This document shows, in pieces, positions 28,207 to 35,932 of a stretch of 64,000 bases of DNA. The notes below the pieces were generated by a model. The model had not been told where the DNA came from. It did not search any database and saw only the letters and a program-made list of their open reading frames with translations. Both the position numbers and the translations under genes were made by a program. Position 1 is the stretch's first letter; each line of letters opens with the position of its first letter. Origin of the DNA: Sutcliffiella horikoshii (GTDB lineage: Bacteria; Bacillota; Bacilli; Bacillales; Bacillaceae_I); assembly GCF_021991925.1 (NCBI RefSeq), contig NZ_RXZI01000007.1, forward strand, positions 159,452-223,451, read 5' to 3'.

Positions 28207-28389
28207 CTCTAAATCCCTCTCCTATCCCCTGTTGAAAAGTTATCTACGTTTCTTTTATACATTCTTCATTATACTTGTTCTAATTAGAAGGATAAAGGAA
28301 TTTGTAACCGATTCCATTAAAAGGCTAATCCTATTTGGATTTTTGTGGTAAAGTGGCAATGGATACTTGAGAGATGGGAGAAACAAACA

Positions 28390-29289
28390 ATGACACAGTT
28401 ATCACTATTGGCGGCAAAATTAGAAGATGCTGGGCAACTGACAGCTATTATGAAAAGAACTTTTGATGAGGAAGCTCGCAGATGGCTAGGGGCGTTGGAT
28501 ACGCCTGTAGTGGACTATAACATTCAGCCGCCTGGATATGATTCCATTTATACGACGCGATATATGATAGAAGAGCTTACCTACTACAAAATTCTAGCGG
28601 AAGAGCAACTTGTAGGCGGGATCATTTTGACGTTGACGGGGAACCGTTTTGGCAGGATTGATCGAATTTTTATTGACCCTGTCCTTCAAGGGAAAGGCTT
28701 AGGGTCGGAAGTGATTCGGCTGGTGGAAAAAGCACATCCTTCTGTGACGACTTGGGATTTGGAAACCTCCCCAAGACAAAAAGGCAATCTACATTTTTAT
28801 GAAAAGATGGGCTTTGAACGCACGTTTGAAACAGCGGATGAGGTGTGTTATATCAAACGCATTCCGGTTGGACTGGCTGGTGAAAATGAATTTGAATCCT
28901 GCAATTTAGAAGGATCAACATTTTATGGGGCAAATTTAGCTAACAGTGCTTTCAGCAATAGCACGTTATCTGGGGCACATTTTAGCAATATCAATTTAAG
29001 TGGATCTAAGTTTCAGAACATAAATTTTCGGGATACATTGATTGCTGACTTGAACCTTTCTGGGAGTATGGTGAAACATGTGGATATGAGCGGTGTTGGC
29101 TTCAGTGATACGTCTATTGAGGGGGCACCGGTAAGCTTTGAGCGCTGTGAATTAATGGGTTCTAGATTTAATAATTGTGAGATGGATGATGTGGAGATTA
29201 CCGATTGCAACATTTCAGGGATGAAGATTGATGGTGTGTCGGTGGAGGAATTGTTGGAGGTTTATAGGATGGTTATGAAGCAGGGGTGA
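28390..29289 (+). CDS. GNAT acetyltransferase fused to pentapeptide repeats
   Basis: Predicted 299-residue two-domain protein. Residues about 5-155 form a GNAT N-acetyltransferase domain with the acetyl-CoA loop QGKGLGS and the beta-bulge region RIDRIFIDP. Residues about 165-280 are pentapeptide repeats, with A(N/D)LxN-type units such as STFYGANLANSAFSNSTLSG, forming a right-handed beta helix. The ATG at 28390 follows GGGAG by about nine bases; an upstream ATG at 28345 has no such site. The substrate of the acetyltransferase is unknown. Free pentapeptide proteins can mimic DNA or bind gyrase, but no such role can be claimed here. Confidence 0.8.
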   Translation: MTQLSLLAAKLEDAGQLTAIMKRTFDEEARRWLGALDTPVVDYNIQPPGYDSIYTTRYMIEELTYYKILAEEQLVGGIILTLTGNRFGRIDRIFIDPVLQGKGLGSEVIRLVEKAHPSVTTWDLETSPRQKGNLHFYEKMGFERTFETADEVCYIKRIPVGLAGENEFESCNLEGSTFYGANLANSAFSNSTLSGAHFSNINLSGSKFQNINFRDTLIADLNLSGSMVKHVDMSGVGFSDTSIEGAPVSFERCELMGSRFNNCEMDDVEITDCNISGMKIDGVSVEELLEVYRMVMKQG

Positions 29290-29317
29290 TGCTATTTTTA
29301 GGGGATTGCACGTTGAT

Positions 29318-29456
29318 GACAATCTCGCACGGTTTTTTTGCTCCAGATTGTCTTTATTACCTTTATAATGACAATCTTGCACGGTTTTTTTGCTCCAGAT
29401 TGTCTTTATCCCCACTATGATGACATTCTCGCAAGTGTTTATAGCTTCAGATTGTC
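29318..29456. repeat. 52-bp tandem hairpin array, 3 units
   Basis: Three 35-bp inverted repeats begin at 29318, 29370 and 29422, exactly 52 bases apart, each of the form GACAATCT-N18-AGATTGTC with a T-rich loop. Unit 3 has one arm change. The 17-bp linkers are also similar. The array sits between convergent genes and is related to the 8-unit array at 46.6 kb. Confidence 0.8.
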
Positions 29457-29468
29457 TTCATCATTTAT

Positions 29469-29513
29469 ATGAAGACCCCTCATCAAGCTTTTCCAGCGTC
29501 AAGAGGTCTTCAT
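29469..29513. terminator. hairpin downstream of SE1561-family gene
   Basis: Arms ATGAAGACCTCT-like on the minus strand (ATGAAGACC / GGTCTTCAT) separated by about 27 bases. There is no clear T-run, so it is a weak terminator candidate. Confidence 0.35.
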
Positions 29514-29545
29514 GTCTTATCAAGGATGAAACCAGTCCCAACCTC

Positions 29546-29728
29546 TTACCAGTCCTTCTTAAACTGATTATATTTCCCCTCTAAATCATCCAGCATCTGG
29601 ATCAGACGGTCGATATCTTCGAGATCTGTTGATTCCGGATCCAAAGAATCCACGACCTCCAAAAACATGTTCAATCTATTTTTCAAATAATCGACTTGGG
29701 AATCTTTGTTGTCTGTTGCTTTGCCCAT
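29546..29728 (-). CDS. SE1561-family small protein
   Basis: Predicted 60-residue acidic, helical protein (MGKATDNKDSQVDYLKNR...) that resembles the SE1561 family of small conserved Firmicutes proteins of unknown function. It contains no membrane segment or metal motif. An AGGTGCG site precedes the ATG. It is divergent from the radical SAM gene yfkAB. Confidence 0.7.
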   Translation of the reverse strand: MGKATDNKDSQVDYLKNRLNMFLEVVDSLDPESTDLEDIDRLIQMLDDLEGKYNQFKKDW

Positions 29729-29879
29729 TATAATCGCACCTTTCTATCTGTCCTTTATCATTTCTCTATACTACCGCACTGCACCACTTCCGGCAACCTT
29801 CGTGTGAAATTTCCCGGTCTGCAATCCCACAAATCATGATACAATGAAGGGTAAGGTTTTTTATATAAAGGAGTTTACG

Positions 29880-31004
29880 ATGAAGACAACCATACTACCA
29901 CCAATTACCCCTTCCTATGATCCATGGGAAGCTTATTTAGATGTAAAAGAATACGGCCAGATGGAACTCACCAATGTGGAGTTCACCACGACGACTCTTT
30001 GTAATATGCGCTGTGAGCACTGTGCTGTCGGCTATACGTTACAGCCAAAGGACCCTCAGGCTTTGCCCATAGAACTGTTGATTCAACGCCTGGAGGAAAT
30101 TCCACGCCTTCGATCTATCAGCATCACTGGCGGCGAACCCATGATGAGCATGAAGTCAGTGAATGATTATGTTGTGCCTTTGTTAAAATATGCGCATGAA
30201 CGCGGTGTGCGTACACAAATCAATTCGAACTTAACCTTAGATTTAGCAAGATACGAGAAAATCATTCCTTACCTGGACGTGCTACATATTTCTCATAACT
30301 GGGGCACAATGGATGACTTTGTGGAAGGTGGATTTGCGATGATGGATCGCAAGCCTACCTATGAGCAGCGGGCGAAATATTTTGAACGTATGATTGAAAA
30401 TTCCAAGGCCTTGACTGCTGCAGGCGTAATCGTGTCGGCCGAGACAATGCTGAACAAGCGGACGCTTCCTCATATTGAGCATATCCATAAACAAATCGTT
30501 GAGGAGATGAATTGTCAAAGGCATGAGGTTCACCCCATGTACCCAAGCGATTTTGCTAGTGGGATGGAAGTTCTGACACTTGAAGAGATACGTGATGCGA
30601 TACATCGCCTGCTCGATATGCGCGATGAAAATACGTGGATGCTTTTTGGTACCCTTCCGTTTTACCCTTGCAGTGATAACCCGGAAGATTTGGCCTTGCT
30701 GAAACGAGTATATGAGGCTAAAAATGTGACAGTTCGTAATGACCCGGACGGGCGCTCCCGTTTGAATGTGAATATATTTAACGGAGATATCATTGTCACA
30801 GATTTTGGCGATACACCTCCTCTTGGAAATATACAGACAACGGATTTGCCTTCAGCATATGAGAAATGGAAAGGGACATCCATTGCAAAAGAGTTGGACT
30901 GTCATTGCCCTGCGGTTGCCTGCCTTGGGCCAAATATTCTGGTGAAGAATGCGTACTATCCACGTACGGATTTTACAACAAGGAAAACAAAAATGTCTAA
31001 ATAA
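29880..31004 (+). CDS. yfkAB: YfkAB radical SAM protein
   Basis: Predicted 374-residue radical S-adenosylmethionine enzyme. The cluster-binding motif CNMRCEHC (CxxxCxxC) lies near residue 42, followed by the SAM glycine motif SITGGEP. Conserved late cysteines (FYPCSDN; CHCPAVACLGP) could bind a second cluster. The family is conserved in Bacillus, where it is called YfkA/YfkB; no reaction is established. AAAGGAG lies 6-7 bases before the ATG at 29880, so the in-frame ATG at 29844 was rejected. A strong terminator follows. Confidence 0.88.
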   Translation: MKTTILPPITPSYDPWEAYLDVKEYGQMELTNVEFTTTTLCNMRCEHCAVGYTLQPKDPQALPIELLIQRLEEIPRLRSISITGGEPMMSMKSVNDYVVPLLKYAHERGVRTQINSNLTLDLARYEKIIPYLDVLHISHNWGTMDDFVEGGFAMMDRKPTYEQRAKYFERMIENSKALTAAGVIVSAETMLNKRTLPHIEHIHKQIVEEMNCQRHEVHPMYPSDFASGMEVLTLEEIRDAIHRLLDMRDENTWMLFGTLPFYPCSDNPEDLALLKRVYEAKNVTVRNDPDGRSRLNVNIFNGDIIVTDFGDTPPLGNIQTTDLPSAYEKWKGTSIAKELDCHCPAVACLGPNILVKNAYYPRTDFTTRKTKMSK

Positions 31005-31012
31005 CAAAAACA

Positions 31013-31047
31013 CGCCTGGGAGCTAGATTCCCAGGCGTTTATTTTTA
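31013..31047 (+). terminator. terminator of yfkAB
   Basis: Perfect 9-bp GC-rich stem CGCCTGGGA / TCCCAGGCG followed by TTTATTTTTAT. Confidence 0.85.
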
Positions 31048-31049
31048 TA

Positions 31050-31373
31050 TTATATAGACGGCATTTTTGATCTTAGACTTCTGCCTTTAAAGATGGTATA
31101 GGAACCTAAACAAACCAGCATGCTTGCCATAAGGCTTGATCCAACGATAAGGGCACCGTCCCAGCCAAGGGAGCTACCTGCTAGCTGCCAGGCCTGATAT
31201 GGTACGAACAACAAAAGAAAAATAATCCCTATTCCCCAAAGTAACAGGATGGCATGATGTTTATCCTCATTTCCTATATCTGATGGCTTTTGCCTCATCT
31301 CAACTGTGACCATTGTCCGCACGATACCTATCAAAACCGACAACCCCAGGACCAATAATACCAGGTGCATCAT
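31050..31373 (-). CDS. small membrane protein of unknown function
   Basis: Predicted 107-residue protein with three hydrophobic helices (about 2-20, 43-62, 76-96) and short charged loops. I do not recognise the family. An AGGAGG ribosome binding site lies upstream; the first two codons are both ATG, and either could start. It is convergent with yfkAB, whose terminator lies three bases past this stop. The next 247 bases upstream (31374-31620) contain the yfkD terminator and no other convincing gene. Confidence 0.6.
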   Translation of the reverse strand: MMHLVLLVLGLSVLIGIVRTMVTVEMRQKPSDIGNEDKHHAILLLWGIGIIFLLLFVPYQAWQLAGSSLGWDGALIVGSSLMASMLVCLGSYTIFKGRSLRSKMPSI

Positions 31374-31580
31374 TATGTTGATGACCTCCTTTTCATTCTC
31401 ACTTATTAAGACGCTTTAAGCTTAAAAAAGTTTCGGTCGGCGGCTGGATTTTCCTTCGACAAATGGATGGACGACAGAATGTGGGCAACGTGACCATAGT
31501 AATAGATAGATACCCGGAAGTTAATAAAGATGAAACTGGGAAAATAATCACGTTTTTCCAACTTAGATGTTCCCATATAA

Positions 31581-31611
31581 AACACCAGCCCAAATATCCG
31601 GACTGGTGTAC
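31581..31611 (-). terminator. terminator of yfkD
   Basis: Arms AACACCAG / CTGGTGT just past the yfkD stop, with TTTTATAT following on the minus strand. Confidence 0.55.
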
Positions 31612-31620
31612 GTATTCAAA

Positions 31621-32430
31621 TTATCGTGGGCGATCCGACGCTGCGAAAATAAAGCTTACGTGGTCCTGCACTGGAATCCAGGCACCGATTCCCTGCGAAG
31701 TCACATTCTTCACGACAATTTTCATTTCTTTTCCTTTTAACACAAGGTACACTTCCCCATAAGTAATCTTCCCTTTTTCACTAACTGCAGGGGTGTATGC
31801 GTACAGATAGCCAAGTTTTTTCACCGGGATGTTATATACCTGGTCCTTTTTCGTACCGGCACCAACAATGGTCTGGAAAGATAGAGGCAATTTCGTCTTG
31901 TCCATTGCCTTTAACATCATCATTTCTTTCACATCATCAGCTGCCTCCACTTTTGAAGTCAGTCCGCCCTTGACGCTTTTTTGTGCTTCCTGACGATAGT
32001 GAAGTTGTTGTGGTGCTTTTCCACCGCGATTATCCGTATAGTTTGTATTAATCTTTTGATATTCCCAGTTCACACTTGTTTCCGATGATTCATAAGAAAG
32101 TGGCCATTGTCCAAGGTAAATGGTAGCACGATAGCCGATGGCAACTGGCGAGGGAGAAATGTTCGATTCATTCAAGATTTTGATGAGCTTTGGGTTTTCA
32201 ATCTTCACATTGGAGGAATCAATCAGTTCTTGGGAAAGCTCGCTTGGTTGCAGATACGGCACATCCTGAGATGGATTTGGGTATGTGTTGTCCTTTGAGA
32301 TATCCAGAACAGAATTCGGAACCTCCAGTTTTTTACTATCGGCTTTCACCTTTGTCTCTTCAGCTTGAACACTATTCACCATGAAACTGAATGCCAAAAA
32401 GCTCGCCATGATCATTTGAAGTATGCGCAT
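31621..32430 (-). CDS. yfkD: YfkD-like exported protein
   Basis: Predicted 269-residue protein with a signal peptide (MRILQMIMASFLAFSFMVNSVQA) and a soluble outer domain, matching B. subtilis YfkD in length and genome position. Its function is unknown. The ATG at 32451 would place AAAGGAGT inside the coding sequence; that site instead serves the ATG at 32430 (11 bases on). A run of Pro-rich residues (NTYPNPSQDVPYLQPSEL) follows the signal peptide. A single-gene unit with its own terminator. Confidence 0.8.
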   Translation of the reverse strand: MRILQMIMASFLAFSFMVNSVQAEETKVKADSKKLEVPNSVLDISKDNTYPNPSQDVPYLQPSELSQELIDSSNVKIENPKLIKILNESNISPSPVAIGYRATIYLGQWPLSYESSETSVNWEYQKINTNYTDNRGGKAPQQLHYRQEAQKSVKGGLTSKVEAADDVKEMMMLKAMDKTKLPLSFQTIVGAGTKKDQVYNIPVKKLGYLYAYTPAVSEKGKITYGEVYLVLKGKEMKIVVKNVTSQGIGAWIPVQDHVSFIFAASDRPR

Positions 32431-32565
32431 GATGTGTATTACTCCTTTCAATCGTCTTGAAATCTATGTACTGTTATCTTTTTCGAAGCGATTTCAGATT
32501 ATCCATGAAAGGTGAAACTTTTTTCCAGAGACCTCGTATATAAGGTAAGAAGGAGGTTGGTTACG

Positions 32566-32871
32566 ATGAAGACACCAATCTGTGCCAATTGTAAAAAGAA
32601 TTGGAGCTGGAAGACCACGTGGAAGCAGACGTTTACATTCAAGCAGGCGATTACATGCCTTCATTGTGGAGAGAAGCAATATATTACAAAAAGTTCTCGA
32701 CAAAAACTGTGCTTACCACCGATGATCTTTGCGTTGATCAATGTACCGTTTCTTTCATTTGGAGTGGACTTTTTTTATCTTTCCATCGCCTATGTCATAT
32801 GCATCATATGTATTTTCATCCTGATGCCTTTTTTATATGAGTTGAGCAACGAGAATGATGCTTTATGGTAA
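32566..32871 (+). CDS. small zinc-finger membrane protein (TIGR04104-like)
   Basis: Predicted 101-residue protein. The N-terminal 45 residues hold two CxxC knuckles (CANC and CLHC) of a zinc ribbon with conserved WSWKTTWKQTF. Two membrane helices follow (about 52-70 and 73-92). The layout matches the TIGR04104 putative zinc-finger family of Bacillus. AAGGAGG lies nine bases before the ATG at 32566. Its end overlaps the next gene by seven bases, so the two small membrane proteins are co-translated. Function unknown. Confidence 0.75.
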   Translation: MKTPICANCKKNWSWKTTWKQTFTFKQAITCLHCGEKQYITKSSRQKLCLPPMIFALINVPFLSFGVDFFYLSIAYVICIICIFILMPFLYELSNENDALW

Positions 32872-33056
32872 AGAGATTTTTAGCAAACACATACATCATT
32901 CATTTCCTTATCTTCTTCGTTGCCAATTTGCTGGTATATCCGTTCTTACAACACAGGACATTTTATGATATGTTTTTTATTTCCATACTTTACGCTGCCA
33001 TCTGGTGGCTTTGGGATAACGCATCCTCCACCAAAAAGAAAAAACACGAAAGCTAA
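32865..33056 (+). CDS. small membrane protein, partner of the zinc-finger gene
   Basis: Predicted 63-residue protein with two hydrophobic helices (about 8-28 and 34-50) and a lysine-rich tail (SSTKKKKHES). I do not recognise a family. The overlap with the preceding gene and the shared terminator indicate a two-gene operon. Confidence 0.6.
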   Translation: MVKRFLANTYIIHFLIFFVANLLVYPFLQHRTFYDMFFISILYAAIWWLWDNASSTKKKKHES

Positions 33057-33071
33057 ACTTAGCTCTCGTGT
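33044..33071. terminator. bidirectional terminator over two stop codons
   Basis: Arms ACACGAAAGCT / AGCTCTCGTGT (one mismatch) span the stops of two convergent genes. An A-run precedes the stem, which supplies the T-run for the minus strand. Confidence 0.6.
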
Positions 33072-33667
33072 CGTAATTTCCTATAAAGATTTTCTAAACG
33101 TGGGTAGAATATCTGAATCAATGGCCCAATTCCAAATGTGATGATAAGTGTCCCAATCCCGATCGGCCCTTTGAAAATAAGGGCAAAAATGAGGGCAAAC
33201 ACTTCCCCGATGGTTTTTGCTGTCATCATTTTGACTTTGAAACGATGTTGAATGCCAAGCATCAAGTTGTCAATTGGAATGACAGGAAACTTTGCTTGCA
33301 GATAAGCAGAAATTCCCACTGCCATGATGACCATTCCGCCTACAAGTACAATGAAGCGGAAAACCATTCCTACAGGTATCCAAGCCCCGAACACTTGGAT
33401 CAACCAAAAATCAATAAACACTCCGACAAGGAAAATCGTGATGACCGCCAGATAGTCCGGCTTGCTTTTATGCAACCAAGCATTGAGGGCAATCAAAATG
33501 ATCCCGACAATAAACACCCAGCTTCCTACCGTCAGCCCAAATGTTGTGGAAAGACCAACGTTCAGTGCATCCCACGCACCAGCCCCCAAATCAGATTTTA
33601 TCGTTAAACTAATCCCAAAGGATAAGACAAAAAGTCCAATTAAATAAAATAATGACCTTATAACCAA
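33059..33667 (-). CDS. YczE/YyaS/YitT-family membrane protein
   Basis: Predicted 202-residue protein with five to six helices and the family signature GAGAWDALNVGLSTTFGLTVGSW. Members are of uncertain function; YczE affects antibiotic biosynthesis in Bacillus. The TTG at 33667 was chosen because AGAGGAG lies eight bases ahead, whereas the ATG at 33733 would put that site inside the gene. Single gene, convergent with the small zinc-finger pair. Confidence 0.78.
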   Translation of the reverse strand: MVIRSLFYLIGLFVLSFGISLTIKSDLGAGAWDALNVGLSTTFGLTVGSWVFIVGIILIALNAWLHKSKPDYLAVITIFLVGVFIDFWLIQVFGAWIPVGMVFRFIVLVGGMVIMAVGISAYLQAKFPVIPIDNLMLGIQHRFKVKMMTAKTIGEVFALIFALIFKGPIGIGTLIITFGIGPLIQIFYPRLENLYRKLRHES

Positions 33668-33795
33668 TCTGATAACTCCTCTACATTTTACTGTCACTTG
33701 TCCTACTCTACCATTGTAAGCGTGAATCATCAAAATATGAAAAAGAAAAAAAGATTAAATAAATCAGAATATTTATAACATTCCACCTATATACT

Positions 33796-33990
33796 ATAAA
33801 TACCTAAAAACGAAGGAGGGAAAAAAGCGAACAAACACCTTAGAGTGAAGGAGTGATTCTACCTACACAGTGCACATATAAAGCTTTTTATTCCTTAGTT
33901 CAAAGCTTTAACCTCTTGGTACTTAGAAGTGATCAGTTAGCCCTACATGCTTTGGGACTCTGTGCAGCCTACCGCACAGAGTTTTTTTTT
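33796..33990 (+). ncRNA. candidate small RNA with strong terminator
   Basis: No convincing protein gene lies between 33734 and 34254, yet a very strong plus-strand terminator occurs at 33957-33990 (9-bp perfect stem ACTCTGTGC / GCACAGAGT plus nine T). The AT-rich stretch around 33790 could hold a promoter (TATACT/TATAAA), though no good -35 box is visible. An independent transcript of about 160-190 bases is therefore possible. I recognise no known RNA family. Confidence 0.3.
33957..33990 (+). terminator. strong orphan rho-independent terminator
   Basis: A 9-bp perfect stem with an 8-base loop and an unbroken T-run, with no annotated plus-strand gene in front of it. Confidence 0.8.
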
Positions 33991-34011
33991 GTGTATGCTC
34001 TGGTAAGATTT

Positions 34012-34100
34012 TTCGCAATAGGCTTCACTTTCCGCGGGGCGACCTTTAGCCTCCTCGCAATACTTGAGGGGTCTCAAGGTTGTCGCTATTCCCCCTTAAA
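34012..34100. repeat. decayed type B element core
   Basis: The stretch holds the ordered landmarks of the type B core on the reverse strand (GGGGTCTCAAGG, GGTCGCCCCGCGGAAAG-like) but no terminal repeats or duplication. It appears to be an old truncated copy. Confidence 0.5.
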
Positions 34101-34152
34101 AAATCTGCTCATTACCACCAGCAAACTTTGACAGAGCCTTTGTGTAAAGAGA

Positions 34153-34250
34153 AATTCGTGCCAAAATCAACTGAGTTGATGCCGAAAAGAGGCGAGTTGA
34201 TGCCAAAACGGGCCAAGTTCGTGCCAAAACAACAGAAGAGTTCATGCCAC
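34153..34250. repeat. 21-bp tandem repeat, five units
   Basis: Units of the form AGTT(G/C)(A/G)TGCCAAAAC begin at 34153, 34174, 34195, 34216 (21-base steps) and 34239. The array ends directly beside the stop of the Ca2+/H+ antiporter gene. Confidence 0.65.
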
Positions 34251-34254
34251 ACCC

Positions 34255-35319
34255 CTATAAGAGAAAGAATCCAATTCCCATAATCAGGTATGCCGCAAGG
34301 ATCGTCGCCCCCTCAAACCAGTTTGTCTCCCCGTCATTGGAGATCGCGATCGCTAAGAGTACAGCAGTTACCATAGCAATTAGTTCTGGCACCGTGAACA
34401 CAAGTGCCATTTGTTTTTCAAAAAAGATCGATATCAGTACAAGAATGGGAGCAACAAACATGGCAATTTGCAAAGTGGAACCCACTGCAATTTCTACTGC
34501 AATATCCATCTTATTTTTGTATGCCATAATGATAGCGGATGCATGCTCGGCAGCATTTCCGACGATGGCAACGATGATGACCCCAATAAACAATTCCGAC
34601 CAACCGAATGCTTCTCCCACCTCTTCAAAGGTATGAACGAGACTTTCCGAAACATAAGCTACCGCAAGTGTTGCTAACAAAAGAATCAAGATTGCTTTTT
34701 TCTTCCCCCACTCCGCTGTTTCATGTTCCTCCTCAGAATGTCCACCACCAGCTTCCGTTGACTGGTACACCCCCCTATGTGTGACAAGCTTAAAGAACAG
34801 AGCGGCCAAGTATAATAGGATAAGGATGATAGATATCCCTACACTCAATGCAAAAGTTTTTGTATCATTCATCTCCTGCGCAAAAACTTCCGGAATAACA
34901 AACGCCACCAAAACCGCGAAAACAAGAAGGCCTGAGTTATGCCTAGCATCAAACACATTGAATTTCTGGCGCTTAAATTTCAATCCCCCAACAAAAAACG
35001 AGAGTCCCATGACGAGTAAGAGGTTTCCTAGAACCGACCCTGTCAAAGAAGCGAGCACCACTGTAATCAGCCCAGCCTTTAGCGCAAAGAACGCAATGAT
35101 CAGCTCCACAGCATTTCCGAAGGTCGCATTGATCAAACCTCCCACCCTCGGCCCTGTATGTACCGCAATACTTTCCGTCGCCCGCCCCATATAGCTTGCC
35201 AGCGCTATAATCGTCAAACTGTATATGATGAACATTAATACAACCGGCCAATGCAACAGCGAACCGAGGACAGATAAAGGAAATCCAATGGCAATCATGA
35301 TAAGGAAAAATTTATACAT
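34255..35319 (-). CDS. chaA: Ca2+/H+ antiporter (CaCA/CAX family)
   Basis: Predicted 354-residue antiporter with about 11 helices exporting Ca2+ in exchange for protons. The two alpha repeats with their essential glutamates are clear: GNAVELIIAFFALKAG (about residue 75) and GNAAEHASAIIMAYK (about residue 240). An acidic/histidine-rich loop (GGGHSEEEHETAEW) separates the halves, as in B. subtilis ChaA (YfkE). The ATG at 35319 with AGAGGG seven bases ahead gives the normal length. Located in a yfk-like neighbourhood. Confidence 0.92.
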   Translation of the reverse strand: MYKFFLIMIAIGFPLSVLGSLLHWPVVLMFIIYSLTIIALASYMGRATESIAVHTGPRVGGLINATFGNAVELIIAFFALKAGLITVVLASLTGSVLGNLLLVMGLSFFVGGLKFKRQKFNVFDARHNSGLLVFAVLVAFVIPEVFAQEMNDTKTFALSVGISIILILLYLAALFFKLVTHRGVYQSTEAGGGHSEEEHETAEWGKKKAILILLLATLAVAYVSESLVHTFEEVGEAFGWSELFIGVIIVAIVGNAAEHASAIIMAYKNKMDIAVEIAVGSTLQIAMFVAPILVLISIFFEKQMALVFTVPELIAMVTAVLLAIAISNDGETNWFEGATILAAYLIMGIGFFLL

Positions 35320-35468
35320 ACCTACACCCTCTTTCCACATTTACCATTATGATATCCCCGACCTCTTCTTTTTATCTTAAAAACCCGCCGACATCTGTGT
35401 TTAAAATTTCGTCAAACATGCCACATTAACGGGGAGAACTTTTTATACGAAAGGTGTAGAGGATAACC

Positions 35469-35888
35469 ATGACTACCGACTTAAAGAACAAGATCATCTC
35501 CATGTTCAGCAACCATAAAATCGGCACGCTCGCAACGATCAGGGGAGACCGTCCATATTCCCGATTCATGCTGTTTTTCAACGAAGAATTGTTTTTGTAC
35601 TGCGCAACAAACGAGCACACTCATAAAATAGAGGACATCAAGACAAACCCCCATGTACATATCCTATTAGGCATGGAAGGGACAAGTTGGAAGGAGCCTT
35701 ATGCGGAAATAGAAGCTGAGGCAAGCTTTGAGGACAGTGCAGAGTTGAAAAAGAAATTCTGGGACGAGAAGCTTTCAGAATGGATTAAAAGCCCGGATGA
35801 CCCGGAATATTTATTGTTGAAGCTGACGCCCTCTGTCATTCGATATTATGAGAAGGCAGGCAGTGAGGCAGAAGTTTTGGAAATGTAG
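35469..35888 (+). CDS. pyridoxamine 5'-phosphate oxidase-like general stress protein
   Basis: Predicted 139-residue split-barrel flavin-binding protein of the general stress protein 26 (YdaG) type: IGTLATIRGDRPYSRFM near residue 18, TNEHTHKIEDIKTNPHVHILLG, and the typical C-terminal strand LLKLTPSVIRYYE. It probably binds FMN or a related cofactor; no substrate is known. AGAGG precedes the ATG. Its terminator has been split by a type A element. Confidence 0.82.
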   Translation: MTTDLKNKIISMFSNHKIGTLATIRGDRPYSRFMLFFNEELFLYCATNEHTHKIEDIKTNPHVHILLGMEGTSWKEPYAEIEAEASFEDSAELKKKFWDEKLSEWIKSPDDPEYLLLKLTPSVIRYYEKAGSEAEVLEM

Positions 35889-35909
35889 AAATTCCAAACG
35901 ATGACGAAA

Positions 35910-35932
35910 AGGCTCAGGAAATCCCTGAGCCT
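35910..35932. terminator. left copy of duplicated terminator hairpin
   Basis: AGGCTCAGGAAATCCCTGAGCCT is a stem-loop after the stress-protein gene. It keeps the A-run in front (T-run for the minus strand) but lost its downstream T-run to the inserted element. Confidence 0.6.

Noticed and set aside
31463..31762. Plus-strand frame between a small membrane gene and yfkD
   Set aside because: The first 35 codons look protein-like, but there is no ribosome binding site, the frame runs into the end of yfkD and across its terminator, and no family is recognisable. It could be a gene remnant; evidence is too thin.
33853..34131. Protein gene over the orphan terminator
   Set aside because: The frame reads through a strong terminator and a decayed repeat core and has an unusual composition.
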